Assembly: GCA_964617665.1 (NCBI GenBank)
Contig: CAZUAH010000216.1
Coordinates: forward strand, 1 to 21,988
From: JADHUC01 sp964617665
GTDB taxonomy: Bacteria; Planctomycetota; Planctomycetia; Pirellulales; Pirellulaceae
Reading direction: 5' to 3'
Length of the DNA stretch: 21,988 nt
The notes below the pieces were generated by a model that saw only the letters and a program-made list of their open reading frames with translations, did not search any database and was not told the DNA's origin. Position numbers and translations under genes: made by a program. Below, piece by piece: positions 1 to 8,121 of the stretch. How positions within the stretch are numbered: the stretch's first letter is position 1; the number at the start of each line of letters is the position of its first letter.

Positions 1-24
1 AGTGTTAGCCGAAAATCTGTTTCA

Positions 25-45
25 CCAACGGCACGAGGCCGTTGG
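25..45. repeat. Perfect 8-bp stem hairpin downstream of the ThuA-like gene
   Basis: CCAACGGC (25-32) and GCCGTTGG (38-45) are perfect inverted repeats around a 5-base loop. The hairpin lies about 90 bases past the stop codon of the minus-strand ThuA-like gene. It could act as its terminator, but no clear T-run follows on that strand, so the role is uncertain. The rest of 1-132 shows nothing I recognise. Confidence 0.4.
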
Positions 46-132
46 GGTCTAGCAGTCTCAAATAAGGTGGCGCTGTCCTATTAGGCTTTGCCTGGCCTAG
101 GCGGAATCAACCGAGAGTTCGGACTCCAAGCC

Positions 133-1050
133 CTACCGCTCAAGGTGAAGTGTAGCCAACGGTTTGAATGGATCGAAGGACTCGTTCATGGTCCAAGCCA
201 TGGCTCGCAGCAGGATGATCCGGAAGTACGGATCGTTGAACGTGAAGTAGTTGTGGCCAGCACCCGATACGAATACCTTGCCACGGCCTACCTCTGTTGT
301 CCACATGACTGGCCATTGTTTGCCGTCCAGATCTTCGGTCTTGGGTGGGCCGGGCAGAGGCTTGTTTGCGATGGCTGGTCCAGCGGGTGAAGTTACCAGC
401 GTCGTGACATTCGCCGGGTCTCCCTTCAGGTGCCAATAGAACTCTTCCGCTAAATCGAACTTTTCAGGAAAACGTTCAAAGATGGGAGACTCCTCTGCCG
501 CGCCAGTCAGAGTAACCGGCGTGGGCAAAATGCCCCATTTCGTGCCGTCTCTTTGTAGATCCCATGCCATTCCGATGCGTTTGGCCAACTCTTCACCCGA
601 GCCTTGCATCAAGGCCATGTGAATGAAGATCAATCCACCACCGCGTTTCTGATACGCGTCGATCAACTCGTAATCCCACCCTTCACGACGCGGCCATAGA
701 TAGAAAACGACCAGGTCGGCCTTCTCCCACAGTTCCTTCTTCGGGAAATACATGGACGGAGTGACCGTGACGCGCGGCACCGAAGGCAGAAGCGTATTCG
801 CGTAGCGATCCATGACCCATGCGTATTCGTGAGTCTCTTTCTCGTGTAGCTTGTCGATGCCCCATACCCAAACAATGTTCAAATCCCGCGACGGCTCTCG
901 CTGGCCTATCGGACCCACGATGCGTTTTATCTCCGCCGGATCACGCTTCACTGGCCTCTGCCACGAGAATTGGCTATGGGCTTCGTCGCACAGGAAGAAG
1001 GTCAGCAGAATGACTAGACACGTCTGGTTCATCGTATGACAAGTAAACAT
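133..1050 (-). CDS. Secreted ThuA-like domain protein
   Basis: A 305-residue protein of the ThuA-like family (class I glutamine amidotransferase-like fold, named after a trehalose-utilisation protein). Planctomycetes carry many exported members, usually tied to carbohydrate use, and the reaction is not established. A signal peptide spans about residues 8-26 (hydrophobic CLVILLTFFL, then AHS). Residues 58-150 hold the alternating strands and helices of the fold, with ADLVVFYLWP and GGGLIFIHMA. The C-terminus has the family pattern W-TTEVGRGKVFVSGAGH followed by F-x3-DPYFR. The open frame reaches 1206, but the start at 1050 is preferred because GGGAGAG lies 3 bases upstream and the signal peptide follows at once. 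The part upstream of residue 1 has no export signal. It is transcribed divergently from the secretin-like gene. The substrate is unknown. Confidence 0.85.
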   Translation of the reverse strand: MFTCHTMNQTCLVILLTFFLCDEAHSQFSWQRPVKRDPAEIKRIVGPIGQREPSRDLNIVWVWGIDKLHEKETHEYAWVMDRYANTLLPSVPRVTVTPSMYFPKKELWEKADLVVFYLWPRREGWDYELIDAYQKRGGGLIFIHMALMQGSGEELAKRIGMAWDLQRDGTKWGILPTPVTLTGAAEESPIFERFPEKFDLAEEFYWHLKGDPANVTTLVTSPAGPAIANKPLPGPPKTEDLDGKQWPVMWTTEVGRGKVFVSGAGHNYFTFNDPYFRIILLRAMAWTMNESFDPFKPLATLHLER

Positions 1051-1171
1051 ATTCTCTCCCTTCGATCTGTTAGATGGCGCAGTTCGGGCCGCGTGATTTA
1101 TGCACGCTCCACCCCCAACGAGCGTGTCCATGTAGAATCCGCCGTTGGGTATCGTCGCCACGGCTCCACGC

Positions 1172-1200
1172 ATTTGAGGCACACTGGTACCCGGTGTCAA
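1172..1200 (-). promoter_or_regulatory. Candidate sigma-70 promoter for the ThuA-like gene
   Basis: On the minus strand a perfect TTGACA (1200-1195) is followed, after exactly 17 bases, by TCAAAT (1177-1172), which matches four of six -10 positions. Transcription would begin near 1165, leaving a leader of about 115 bases. Planctomycete promoters are poorly characterised, so this rests only on the consensus match. Confidence 0.45.
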
Positions 1201-1306
1201 CAGCACGAAACGTCACGCCCCGGTCGGCGACTGATGTACACGCAAGCGCCGGAGTTTCACCTATTTCGCTTGTACGCGGAGGAAACGGGCGGGATAATCA
1301 GTCGAA

Positions 1307-1335
1307 TTGGACGTCGCGAGGTTCGATCGTACAAT
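1307..1335 (+). promoter_or_regulatory. Candidate sigma-70 promoter for the secretin-like gene
   Basis: TTGGAC (1307-1312) and TACAAT (1330-1335) are separated by 17 bases. The -10 matches five of six consensus positions and the -35 only three. Transcription would start near 1342, about 150 bases before the chosen start codon. Confidence 0.38.
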
Positions 1336-1490
1336 TTGATACAAGAACAACGTTGATTTTCTTGCGGATTCCAGCCAATCTAAGATTGGGTAGTAATAGA
1401 CGTTACGGCGCGGGATGGCACGTTTTCTTGCCCGGATCGTCTGCACACCAGCCTACACAAGCATCCCTCGCCCAATTCTTAGAAAACGAC

Positions 1491-4454
1491 ATGGCTGCAC
1501 GTACACTTGAATCCAACCACCAAAACAGCATGTTGACTTCATTCTTGCCCCTACGCGGCCAACTTTGGCTCTTACTTTTTCTCATCGTTGCCGTCGTACA
1601 AGGGCAGCAGGTTGGAGCACAAGAGACTGCGAACGCTGAACCAGCCTCAGCGGCAACTGCCGAGGGAGAACCCGCCCCGGCAGTAACAACTGAGGAACCC
1701 ACCCCTGCAGCGACACCCGACCAGGAGGGCACCCCCGACGCGGCGACCGAAGAGGAAGCCGCCCCAGATTCGACATCCGATCAGAACCCCGCCCAGACCA
1801 CAACTGATCAGGAAGCCACGCCTGACGCGACAACCGAGGAGGAAGCCAACCCCGAGGCGACGCCCGATCAGGATCCCACCACGACGACACCTGATCAGGA
1901 AGCCGCCTCTGAAGCGACGACCGAGGAGGACCCCACACCTGCGGCAACAACGGGAGAAGGGGCCGCGTCGCCGGCAACGGCCGACGGTGACGGGAAACTG
2001 CAGTTTTCGTTCGAGGGTACTCCGTGGCGGGACGTTATCAACTGGCTGGCGAACGAGTCCGACTTGGCGTTGCATGTCGGCGACCTTCCGACCGGCAGCT
2101 TCACGTATTCCGACCCGAATTCGTTCACACCTCAAGAAGCGATTGATCGAGTCAATCTGTTTTTGCTGCCTGAAGGATTCACGCTTGTTCGCAGCGGCAA
2201 GTTGCTTTCGGTGATCAATCTTGGCGACCCGCGCAGCATGCAGCAGTTGGACGCCCTGGCGACACTGGTCGCGGTCGAACAGCTTGATCAGCTAGAAAGC
2301 CACGATGTGGTGAAGTGTTTCTTTCCGCTCGGGGATTTCGAGGCCGAAGATGCGGTCGAAGAATTGTCTGCCCTGAAACTCATGACCGAACCGGCGGTGT
2401 TCACAAAGACGAATCGACTGTTGATCACGGACACCGTGGCAAAGCTGAAGAGCGTCAAGGCGATCTTGGACGCCTTCGAGCCCTCCGCGATGGAAGACGG
2501 AACTGTCATGAAGAACTTCGCGCTTCAACACGTAGATGCCGAGGACATCTTGGTTGTGGCGCGACCGCATTTGGGATTGGCTACAGGCGAGATGATTGGG
2601 ATCGACGTCAGTCTGTCTGCCGACCTGCAGGGCAAAAACATCTTTGTCACCGGTGTCGAAGACAAAGTCGCGCTGATCGAGGGTTTGATCGAGGAACTTG
2701 ACAAACCGGATGACACCCTGTCACCAACCGACGGGGAATCGGAGCTTCGTTCGCACATCGTCGAAGGTGGCAATGTCCGGACGGTCTACGACGTGCTGCA
2801 AACGCTGCTTGCGGGCAAGTCGGTGCGTTTGTCGATGGACGAGGCGGCCGGCAGTGTCGTTGCCTTGGCGACGCCGGAGATCCAGGCGGAGATCGCAGAA
2901 ACGGTGGCACAGTTGCAGGCATCAGAAGCGGAGTTTGCGGTTATCCCGCTCAGAAACGTCGATCCCTATTTCGCGGTCAGCTTGCTGGAAGAGATGCTCG
3001 ATCTGGCAGAGCTCAGACGCCGAGCCACCGCTGGCATGGAGGCGTTCACACGCCACGGGAACTCGCGCGGCCTCGACCTCGCCGGTGGCATGAAGGATTT
3101 CGACGTGCCCAAGATCGATGCCGACCCCGATAACATGCGGCTGTTCGTTCTGGCCAAGAAGCCGCAAATGGAACGAATCAAGAAGATGGTCGCCGAGTTG
3201 GACGTCAGCAGTGGCGCTGGCGACAGCGGTGACCAGGTTCGACTATTTCCCCTCAGAGGCAAACAGGCCGAATTGATATTGGAGACTGCGGCCAAGCTCT
3301 GGCGAGCGGAAAACCCGGTCATCCTGTATCCATCAATGGCAGGGACCGAACCAGAGGAAACCGAACGAGTCGTTACGGGTGAATCGACGAAGACGAGTCC
3401 TACGGAAGACTCGAAAACCGATTCGGAAACGCCAGCCGCACGTTTCTTGACGGATAACATCGACAGCCAAGCGCCGCCGATTCGTTGCCAGTTGACGCCT
3501 CGCGGTCTGTGGCTGCAATCGGACGACGCCGAAGCACTTGACCAATTCTACGAACACTTGCGAACGATCGCTGGACCGGTTGATTCGATGCCGTCGCCGC
3601 CGGTTGTGTTCTATCTCAAGTATGCAAAACCCGACGAAGCGCTTCGGTTGCTGGCCGAATTGTTGGACGGCGGCGAGGCCGCGAAAGATGGCGTGACCGG
3701 GTCGCTGGTCAACGGGTACGTTTCTTCGAGTTCATCGAGTTCGTATCTCACCAGCATCGTGACTTCGCGGGCTGGAACGACAACAATGCTGGCCGGTTCG
3801 ATCACCGTCGTGGCGGACATGCGTCTGAACCGATTGATCGCTCAAGGTACCGCCAGCGACATTGAGCGGATCGAAGAGTATCTGACAATCATCGACAAGG
3901 ACGCCAGCATCACGTTGATCGAAGTCTATGGAACATCGCATGTGATCGAACTGGTACACACAAAGGCCAGTGAAGTCGCGGCAGCCATTCGTGAAGCGTA
4001 TGCCGGTCGTGTCGCCGGCGCGCCAGGCGCCGGTGCACCGAATCAGCAGGGGGGCTCGCCGGACCAAAGACAGCGCGCGGAAGCTGCGGCAAAAGCGGCA
4101 GAGGCGAAACGGCAACCTAGCGAAAAAAGGCCCCCAGATAATCGGTCATCGCGAGGGCGAGAGCAGAGCCCGGAACCGAAAATGACGATCGCTGTTCACG
4201 AGCCAAGCAACTCGCTGATCGTAACCGCCCCCGAACAACTGTTCAAAGAGGTCGAGTTGCTCGCAAAGGCGATCGACTCGCGAAACGAACGGGCAGTCGA
4301 GATAATATCGGTCGACGAGGAGGCACTTAGAGCGATGCTGCAACGTGGCTTCTTTAACGAATCAAAAGCGAGTGGCGGCAGGCCAACGATGCCATCACCA
4401 CCGGTGCCAACGTCGGCGCCGCCGCCATCGTCACGGAGTAGGACCGGTCGGTAG
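1491..4454 (+). CDS. Exported secretin N-domain repeat protein without a secretin barrel
   Basis: A 987-residue exported protein built from secretin-type periplasmic modules. A signal peptide covers about residues 14-43 (WLLLFLIVAVVQG, then VGAQ). Residues 45-168 form a repetitive Ala/Thr/Pro/Glu/Asp linker. An STN-like module follows at about 169-245 (FEGTPWRDVINWLANES). After it I count about seven NolW/secretin-N-like modules, each with a strand such as IPLRNVDP, a helix, and a returning strand such as NMRLFVLAKKP, followed by a helix. The seventh carries an inserted Ala/Lys/Arg-rich charged segment, and the C-terminus is Pro/Ser-rich. No secretin barrel domain is present, so it is probably not a pore by itself. 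It may be a periplasmic scaffold or surface protein. ATG 1491 and ATG 1530 both fit the signal peptide; neither has a strong ribosome site. The stop is 21 bases before the next gene, which suggests co-transcription. Confidence 0.75.
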   Translation: MAARTLESNHQNSMLTSFLPLRGQLWLLLFLIVAVVQGQQVGAQETANAEPASAATAEGEPAPAVTTEEPTPAATPDQEGTPDAATEEEAAPDSTSDQNPAQTTTDQEATPDATTEEEANPEATPDQDPTTTTPDQEAASEATTEEDPTPAATTGEGAASPATADGDGKLQFSFEGTPWRDVINWLANESDLALHVGDLPTGSFTYSDPNSFTPQEAIDRVNLFLLPEGFTLVRSGKLLSVINLGDPRSMQQLDALATLVAVEQLDQLESHDVVKCFFPLGDFEAEDAVEELSALKLMTEPAVFTKTNRLLITDTVAKLKSVKAILDAFEPSAMEDGTVMKNFALQHVDAEDILVVARPHLGLATGEMIGIDVSLSADLQGKNIFVTGVEDKVALIEGLIEELDKPDDTLSPTDGESELRSHIVEGGNVRTVYDVLQTLLAGKSVRLSMDEAAGSVVALATPEIQAEIAETVAQLQASEAEFAVIPLRNVDPYFAVSLLEEMLDLAELRRRATAGMEAFTRHGNSRGLDLAGGMKDFDVPKIDADPDNMRLFVLAKKPQMERIKKMVAELDVSSGAGDSGDQVRLFPLRGKQAELILETAAKLWRAENPVILYPSMAGTEPEETERVVTGESTKTSPTEDSKTDSETPAARFLTDNIDSQAPPIRCQLTPRGLWLQSDDAEALDQFYEHLRTIAGPVDSMPSPPVVFYLKYAKPDEALRLLAELLDGGEAAKDGVTGSLVNGYVSSSSSSSYLTSIVTSRAGTTTMLAGSITVVADMRLNRLIAQGTASDIERIEEYLTIIDKDASITLIEVYGTSHVIELVHTKASEVAAAIREAYAGRVAGAPGAGAPNQQGGSPDQRQRAEAAAKAAEAKRQPSEKRPPDNRSSRGREQSPEPKMTIAVHEPSNSLIVTAPEQLFKEVELLAKAIDSRNERAVEIISVDEEALRAMLQRGFFNESKASGGRPTMPSPPVPTSAPPPSSRSRTGR
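1620..1985 (+). repeat. Degenerate coding repeat (Thr/Pro/Asp/Glu-rich linker)
   Basis: Within the secretin-like gene, units of roughly 14-18 codons resembling TPDQEATPDATTEEEA recur about six times with drift. The protein product would be a disordered acidic spacer between the signal peptide and the first folded module. Such tracts expand and contract by slippage. The long minus-strand frames across it are a by-product of its skewed composition. Confidence 0.7.
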
Positions 4455-4458
4455 CGTC

Positions 4459-4478
4459 AGGAGGGAGTCGAAGCGATG
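4459..4478 (+). promoter_or_regulatory. Strong ribosome binding site for the EF-hand/P-domain gene
   Basis: AGGAGGGAG at 4459-4467 lies 8 bases before ATG 4476. This is one of the clearest Shine-Dalgarno sites in the window. It argues that translation really begins at 4476, even though that places a repeat element between the start codon and the signal peptide. Confidence 0.7.
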
Positions 4479-6476
4479 AATCGATGTGCCGCCGTTCTAG
4501 ATCGGCGTCCCAAAAGTCCCTTCTCCCTCTGGGAGAAGGTTAGGATGAGGAAGCGATCCGGGAAGAAGACCCTCTCCCATGGGGAGAGGGAGCAGCCCTT
4601 CCACATTTCGGGGCAGGTTTTGAGAGTGTCACTTGTTTGCCTGGCCGTTCTGTTGGGCAACTCATTTCTCAGCGACGAACTTCATGCTCAAGCAGGCCTC
4701 CGCGAGGCTTTGGAAAGGCTGGACAGGAACGAAGACGGCGAAATCTCTCCGGATGAGATCACGCCTCGGGCGCGTCCTTACATGGAACGGATCACAAAGG
4801 CGCGGGGCATGTCGGTGGACCGAACAAACGATATCGAGAAGCTGCAAGAGGCCGCTCGCATCTACTACGCCTTGCTTAATGGTGCGCGTGGCAAGGACAT
4901 CTCTCCCGAAGGAGAAAGCACTGTCAAACCATTTGGACCGGATCCGGATGAACCTCTGGTACCGGAATTCGGTTTGCCGGTGGTGAAGTATCCGTACATG
5001 CAGGCTGACTTGGACGAGGCGAATCGGACCCTTCGCCGAAGCGATCACAACGAAGATGGATACATCGACCGCGCCGAGGCGATGAGGGCCGAGTGGACGC
5101 ATCGGAATCCCTTCGAGATGGACCTCGACAAGGACGATCGCTTGAGCCGTCTAGAGTTGGCTCAGCGATACGCGCGCAGGCGACTGCTGTCTCGCGATTC
5201 AGGCGAGTTGATCCGGAAGGCTTGGCGGACGGGCAGTGGCATTCGTTCATCGGAGCCAAAGAAGGAAGAGAGGCGAGAAGACTCGCATTGGTGGCGTCGC
5301 GGGGGTACTCGGTATTGGCTGACCGCAACTATTCTCGGACGTTTTGATGCGAACAAGAACGGTCGACTGGAATCACACGAATCACAGAGCCTGGGAATTC
5401 CGACCAGCGAAATCGATGTCGATCGTGATGGAGAATTGTCGCGAGAGGAATTGCACTCGTTTTTGACGGAAATGCAGCGAGAAGCGGGCGATATTGCGGA
5501 GGGGCTGCCCGGTTGGTTCTACGAACTGGATGCGAATCGAGACCAGCAAGTCGCGATGGCCGAATTCACAACGGAATGGACCGATGAGAAGCTGCAGGAA
5601 TTCTCGTTGATCGACAGAAACGGCGATGGACTATTGACGGCATCAGAAGCCGCCCAATCAAAGGCGTTGGTCGGAGGCACCTATAGCAATCAGGAAGCCG
5701 AAGTGCTGGCACCCCGGAAGACCATCATTTCCGAGATCGAGGTCAGCGACGATTATCTGATCGGCGATCTGAACGTTAAGGTGTCGATCACCCATACGCA
5801 CACTTCGTTTCTGGATGCCTATTTGACGGGTCCGGACGGGCAACGAATCGAGTTATTCACAGAAGTGGGCGGCGAAGGTGACCACTTTGACCAAACCATT
5901 TTCGATGACCAGGGACGCTACCCGATTGTGAAAGCAAGACCTCCATTCAAGGGAACCTTCTTGCCCGAGGCTCTGATCAAGAAACAGCCCAGTTTGAGCT
6001 ACTTCAATGGCAAGAGCGTCAAAGGAGTATGGCAGCTAGTCGTGCGTGGCACGCGAAACGAGCGTTTTGGAATGCTTCATAGCTGGGGCCTGATCGTCAA
6101 GCCGATGGAAGATATGCTCGACAGCATGATGACGGTTTCTTCACAGGAGGATCCACAGGCAGATGCGACACCCTCTCCTGGAGATCACTCGGATGGCGAG
6201 CGGACGCCAAGAGAGCCCGTGCGTCCGACCAGTGACGGAAAATCGGGGGAATCCAGACGGGATGATGCCAACTCTCAAGCCGAGTCGAGACTGAAGCTCT
6301 TTGCCGCTCAGCTCATCAAACGGGGCGACAAGAACGGCGATGGCGTGTTGACGATCGACGAATACGCCGAGAAGGATCGACATCATTTCGCCCCGACGGA
6401 CACAAACAACGACGGCCGAGTGGACGCAAACGAACTCGGCGCAGCGCTAAGCCGCTCCCAAGGCGGCCGATCGTAG
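4476..6476 (+). CDS. Exported EF-hand protein with a proprotein-convertase P domain
   Basis: A 666-residue protein with nine recognisable 12-residue EF-hand loops, at about residues 83-94, 190-201, 216-227, 291-302, 314-325, 352-363, 380-391, 618-629 and 642-653. Most have Asp at 1, Asp/Asn at 3 and 5, and Glu at 12 (for example DVDRDGELSREE). Residues about 410-545 form a P-domain-like beta sandwich, with SDDYLIGDLNVKVSITHTH, LDAYLTGPDG, FNGKSVKGVWQLVVRG and GMLHSWGLIV. No protease domain accompanies it. A Ser/Pro/Glu-rich linker (about 550-605) leads to the last EF pair. The signal peptide lies near residues 50-73 (VSLVCLAVLL, then AQA), after an unusual N-region of about 48 residues encoded largely by a palindromic repeat. 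The role is probably calcium-dependent binding or assembly at the envelope (inference). Confidence 0.82.
   Translation: MNRCAAVLDRRPKSPFSLWEKVRMRKRSGKKTLSHGEREQPFHISGQVLRVSLVCLAVLLGNSFLSDELHAQAGLREALERLDRNEDGEISPDEITPRARPYMERITKARGMSVDRTNDIEKLQEAARIYYALLNGARGKDISPEGESTVKPFGPDPDEPLVPEFGLPVVKYPYMQADLDEANRTLRRSDHNEDGYIDRAEAMRAEWTHRNPFEMDLDKDDRLSRLELAQRYARRRLLSRDSGELIRKAWRTGSGIRSSEPKKEERREDSHWWRRGGTRYWLTATILGRFDANKNGRLESHESQSLGIPTSEIDVDRDGELSREELHSFLTEMQREAGDIAEGLPGWFYELDANRDQQVAMAEFTTEWTDEKLQEFSLIDRNGDGLLTASEAAQSKALVGGTYSNQEAEVLAPRKTIISEIEVSDDYLIGDLNVKVSITHTHTSFLDAYLTGPDGQRIELFTEVGGEGDHFDQTIFDDQGRYPIVKARPPFKGTFLPEALIKKQPSLSYFNGKSVKGVWQLVVRGTRNERFGMLHSWGLIVKPMEDMLDSMMTVSSQEDPQADATPSPGDHSDGERTPREPVRPTSDGKSGESRRDDANSQAESRLKLFAAQLIKRGDKNGDGVLTIDEYAEKDRHHFAPTDTNNDGRVDANELGAALSRSQGGRS
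4511..4600. repeat. Dispersed double-hairpin palindromic repeat, read in frame
   Basis: Two hairpins lie in tandem. The first pairs CCTTCTCCC (4519-4527) with GGGAGAAGG (4531-4539) around TCT. The second pairs CCCTCTCCC (4570-4578) with GGGAGAGGG (4582-4590) around ATG. The linker contains TTAGGATGAGG. I recall this CCCTCTCCC/GGGAGAGGG plus TTAGG-TGAGG pattern as a common dispersed repeat in bacterial genomes, usually intergenic. Here it is translated as SPFSLWEKVR...LSHGERE. Confidence 0.75.
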
Positions 6477-6540
6477 TGACGTAGCTGCCGTCTGCAGCGA
6501 CCGTCGGCCTCTCCTATTCCCACAAGCCTAGGCAGCACCG

Positions 6541-6571
6541 TTGTACCTTTTCGCAGCAAGGGCGCTATAAT
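6541..6571 (+). promoter_or_regulatory. Candidate promoter for the ECF sigma operon
   Basis: TTGTAC (6541-6546) and a perfect TATAAT (6566-6571) are 19 bases apart, slightly longer than ideal. Transcription would begin near 6578, about 65 bases before the sigma factor start. The preceding part of the 166-base gap (6477-6540) shows no clear terminator. Confidence 0.5.
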
Positions 6572-6642
6572 CAATTTGTGCGGGGCCTTGCGGGCTACCC
6601 CCGTCAGGTGAATTGCGGGCCGATTCTGCGGTGAATGACTAC

Positions 6643-7284
6643 ATGAACGAAGAGACCGATGCGGCGATTATCGAATTGGTACTGGGTGGGCAGCCGGACG
6701 GGTTTGCCGCAATTGTGCGTCGCTATCGCCAGGCATTGCAGCGAGTGGCCGTCAGCCGCCTTGGGCGATCGGACTGGGCCGAGGATGTGGTCCAAGAGAC
6801 GTTCTTCTGTGCATTCAAGTGGCTTGGCTCGTACAACTCGCAATACAGCTTTCGAACGTGGCTGTGGACAATTCTGCTGAATCAATGTAGCCGCCACTGC
6901 AAGAAGGTCTCGCGCGTTCCGCAAGTGAACTCGTGGAGCGATCACGGTGAAGCTGTCGACGCGAGTGCTCTCGATTCTTCAGCCAGCAGCGGCGAACCGT
7001 CTCCACTGTCGCAATTATTGCAGAAGGAACGCGGCGAATTGCTCGAACAGTTGTTGGCTGAATTGCCGGAGGCACAAGCTGACGCTTTGCGATTGCGTTT
7101 CTATGGCGGATTGAAGTTCCAGGAAATCGCCGACGCGATGGGGTGCAGTATATCAAGCGCCAAGAATCGGGTCCGCTGGGGACTGGAGAAGATGAGCGCT
7201 CGGATTACCACCGACGAGTTGGCACCCGTGTTTGAACCCGCTGGATCGCGTGAACATCCCGGGGCAACTGGAGAACCGACATGA
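6643..7284 (+). CDS. ECF-type RNA polymerase sigma factor
   Basis: A 213-residue ECF sigma-70 family protein that would redirect RNA polymerase to a stress or envelope regulon. Region 2 is clear at about residues 20-85, with the core-binding and -10 recognition pattern DWAEDVVQETFFCAFKWL and then FRTWLWTILLNQ. A Ser/Glu-rich linker follows. Region 4 lies at about 135-185, with LPEAQADALRLRFYGGLKFQ and the helix-turn-helix EIADAMGCSISSAKNRVRWG, which would read the -35 box. I chose ATG 6643 because GGTGA lies 9 bases upstream. GTG 6631 and TTG 6613 are in-frame alternatives. The stop overlaps the next gene's start (ATGA at 7281-7284), the usual coupling of an ECF factor to its anti-sigma factor. 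Confidence 0.92.
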   Translation: MNEETDAAIIELVLGGQPDGFAAIVRRYRQALQRVAVSRLGRSDWAEDVVQETFFCAFKWLGSYNSQYSFRTWLWTILLNQCSRHCKKVSRVPQVNSWSDHGEAVDASALDSSASSGEPSPLSQLLQKERGELLEQLLAELPEAQADALRLRFYGGLKFQEIADAMGCSISSAKNRVRWGLEKMSARITTDELAPVFEPAGSREHPGATGEPT

Positions 7285-7973
7285 ACTGCGACCAGGTTTT
7301 TGACATCTTGACACGCGGGCCGTTTCCATCGGGAACATCAGACGACGACGTTGAGTTGCACCTCGCCGCATGTCACGATTGTCGCCAATTGGCCGACGCG
7401 TTGCGTCCGGCGGTCGACATGTTTCACGAAGCCATGCCGCACGACGAGTATGACGCCTTGCCCGGTTATCGAGGCTCATTGCGCGAATCCGATGCGAGAT
7501 CCTTGCCATTGGCTGTTACGTTGATGCTTGATCGGCCGTCGATCGATGCGAGTACCATTTGCGAACGAAGTCGAAAGATCACGCCGGATATGTCGTCTTG
7601 GCGACTTGCAGTCGTAGCCTTGTTGGTCCTCGCGTTCGCGGGACTACTTTGGTCGGTCAATTCGAGCAGTAACGATGACTGGACGTTCAAAGGATCGGGC
7701 ACATCGAGGCCGGATCCGGCCCAAATCCAGCCTGATGCGGGTGGCCAGCTGCAACTGGCCAAATTGGAACTGAGTGACGAATGCGTGTCGAGGTATGACC
7801 GAGGACAACTGGGCGCCACAAGGTTAGCCGATGGTCCAAACGATGGCAGCTCTCAAACGCAGCATTTCGTATGCTGCACGCAATGTCATCATGCAGCCTC
7901 CTCACAGTCGCGGCCCTCTCCGCCCCAGACGATTTCCGTCGCCATGGCGGCGTGTACCGCCTGCCACGAGTAG
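7281..7973 (+). CDS. Membrane anti-sigma factor with a zinc-finger head and C-terminal CXXCH motifs
   Basis: A 230-residue likely anti-sigma factor for the overlapping ECF factor. The cytoplasmic head has the ZAS-type zinc site His27-x3-Cys31-x2-Cys34, with Cys3 as a possible fourth ligand. One membrane segment spans about residues 108-125 (LAVVALLVLAFAGLLW). The outer part, about 100 residues, is mostly featureless but ends with two CXXCH motifs, C199-TQ-C202-H203 and C225-TA-C228-H229, the second just before the stop. CXXCH is the covalent haem-c signature, and with this topology the motifs would face the periplasm. The pair could instead form a four-cysteine zinc or redox site. Either would let the protein sense redox state or metals. 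That function is inference; the zinc head and topology are well supported. Confidence 0.8.
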   Translation: MNCDQVFDILTRGPFPSGTSDDDVELHLAACHDCRQLADALRPAVDMFHEAMPHDEYDALPGYRGSLRESDARSLPLAVTLMLDRPSIDASTICERSRKITPDMSSWRLAVVALLVLAFAGLLWSVNSSSNDDWTFKGSGTSRPDPAQIQPDAGGQLQLAKLELSDECVSRYDRGQLGATRLADGPNDGSSQTQHFVCCTQCHHAASSQSRPSPPQTISVAMAACTACHE

Positions 7974-8121
7974 CGCGCTGGGTACATGCGCGGACGGAAA
8001 GCCTGCTTGGGCAAGACATCTACGACCGGATGCGCGATCTTGCCTGCAGCTGGGATTACGATATCTTTGGGACACAGGTGAATCGGGATTCGCCCCGCCC
8101 ACTTCAAGCTAGAGCACGCAT

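Larger units (their letters stand above)
1051..1490. other. Divergent intergenic region (440 bases)
   Basis: This is the only space between the ThuA-like gene and the plus-strand run. It holds a candidate promoter in each direction (1172-1200 on the minus strand, 1307-1335 on the plus strand). A frame continuous with the secretin-like gene stays open back to 1074, but its translation is rich in Arg, Pro, His and Ser with no domain or signal-peptide character, so I treat it as non-coding. No RNA gene is recognisable. Confidence 0.6.

Noticed and set aside
1051..1206. Earlier start at 1206 for the ThuA-like gene
   Set aside because: It would put 52 low-quality residues before the signal peptide; a GGGAGAG site directly precedes the start at 1050.
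1074..1490. In-frame upstream extension of the secretin-like gene (139 extra codons)
   Set aside because: The translation has no domain or signal-peptide character, contains the candidate promoter, and would bury the clear signal peptide that begins near residue 14 of the 1491 start.
1582..2135. Long minus-strand frames across the linker repeat
   Set aside because: They are Arg/Gly/Pro-rich by-products of the repetitive acidic coding tract on the plus strand.
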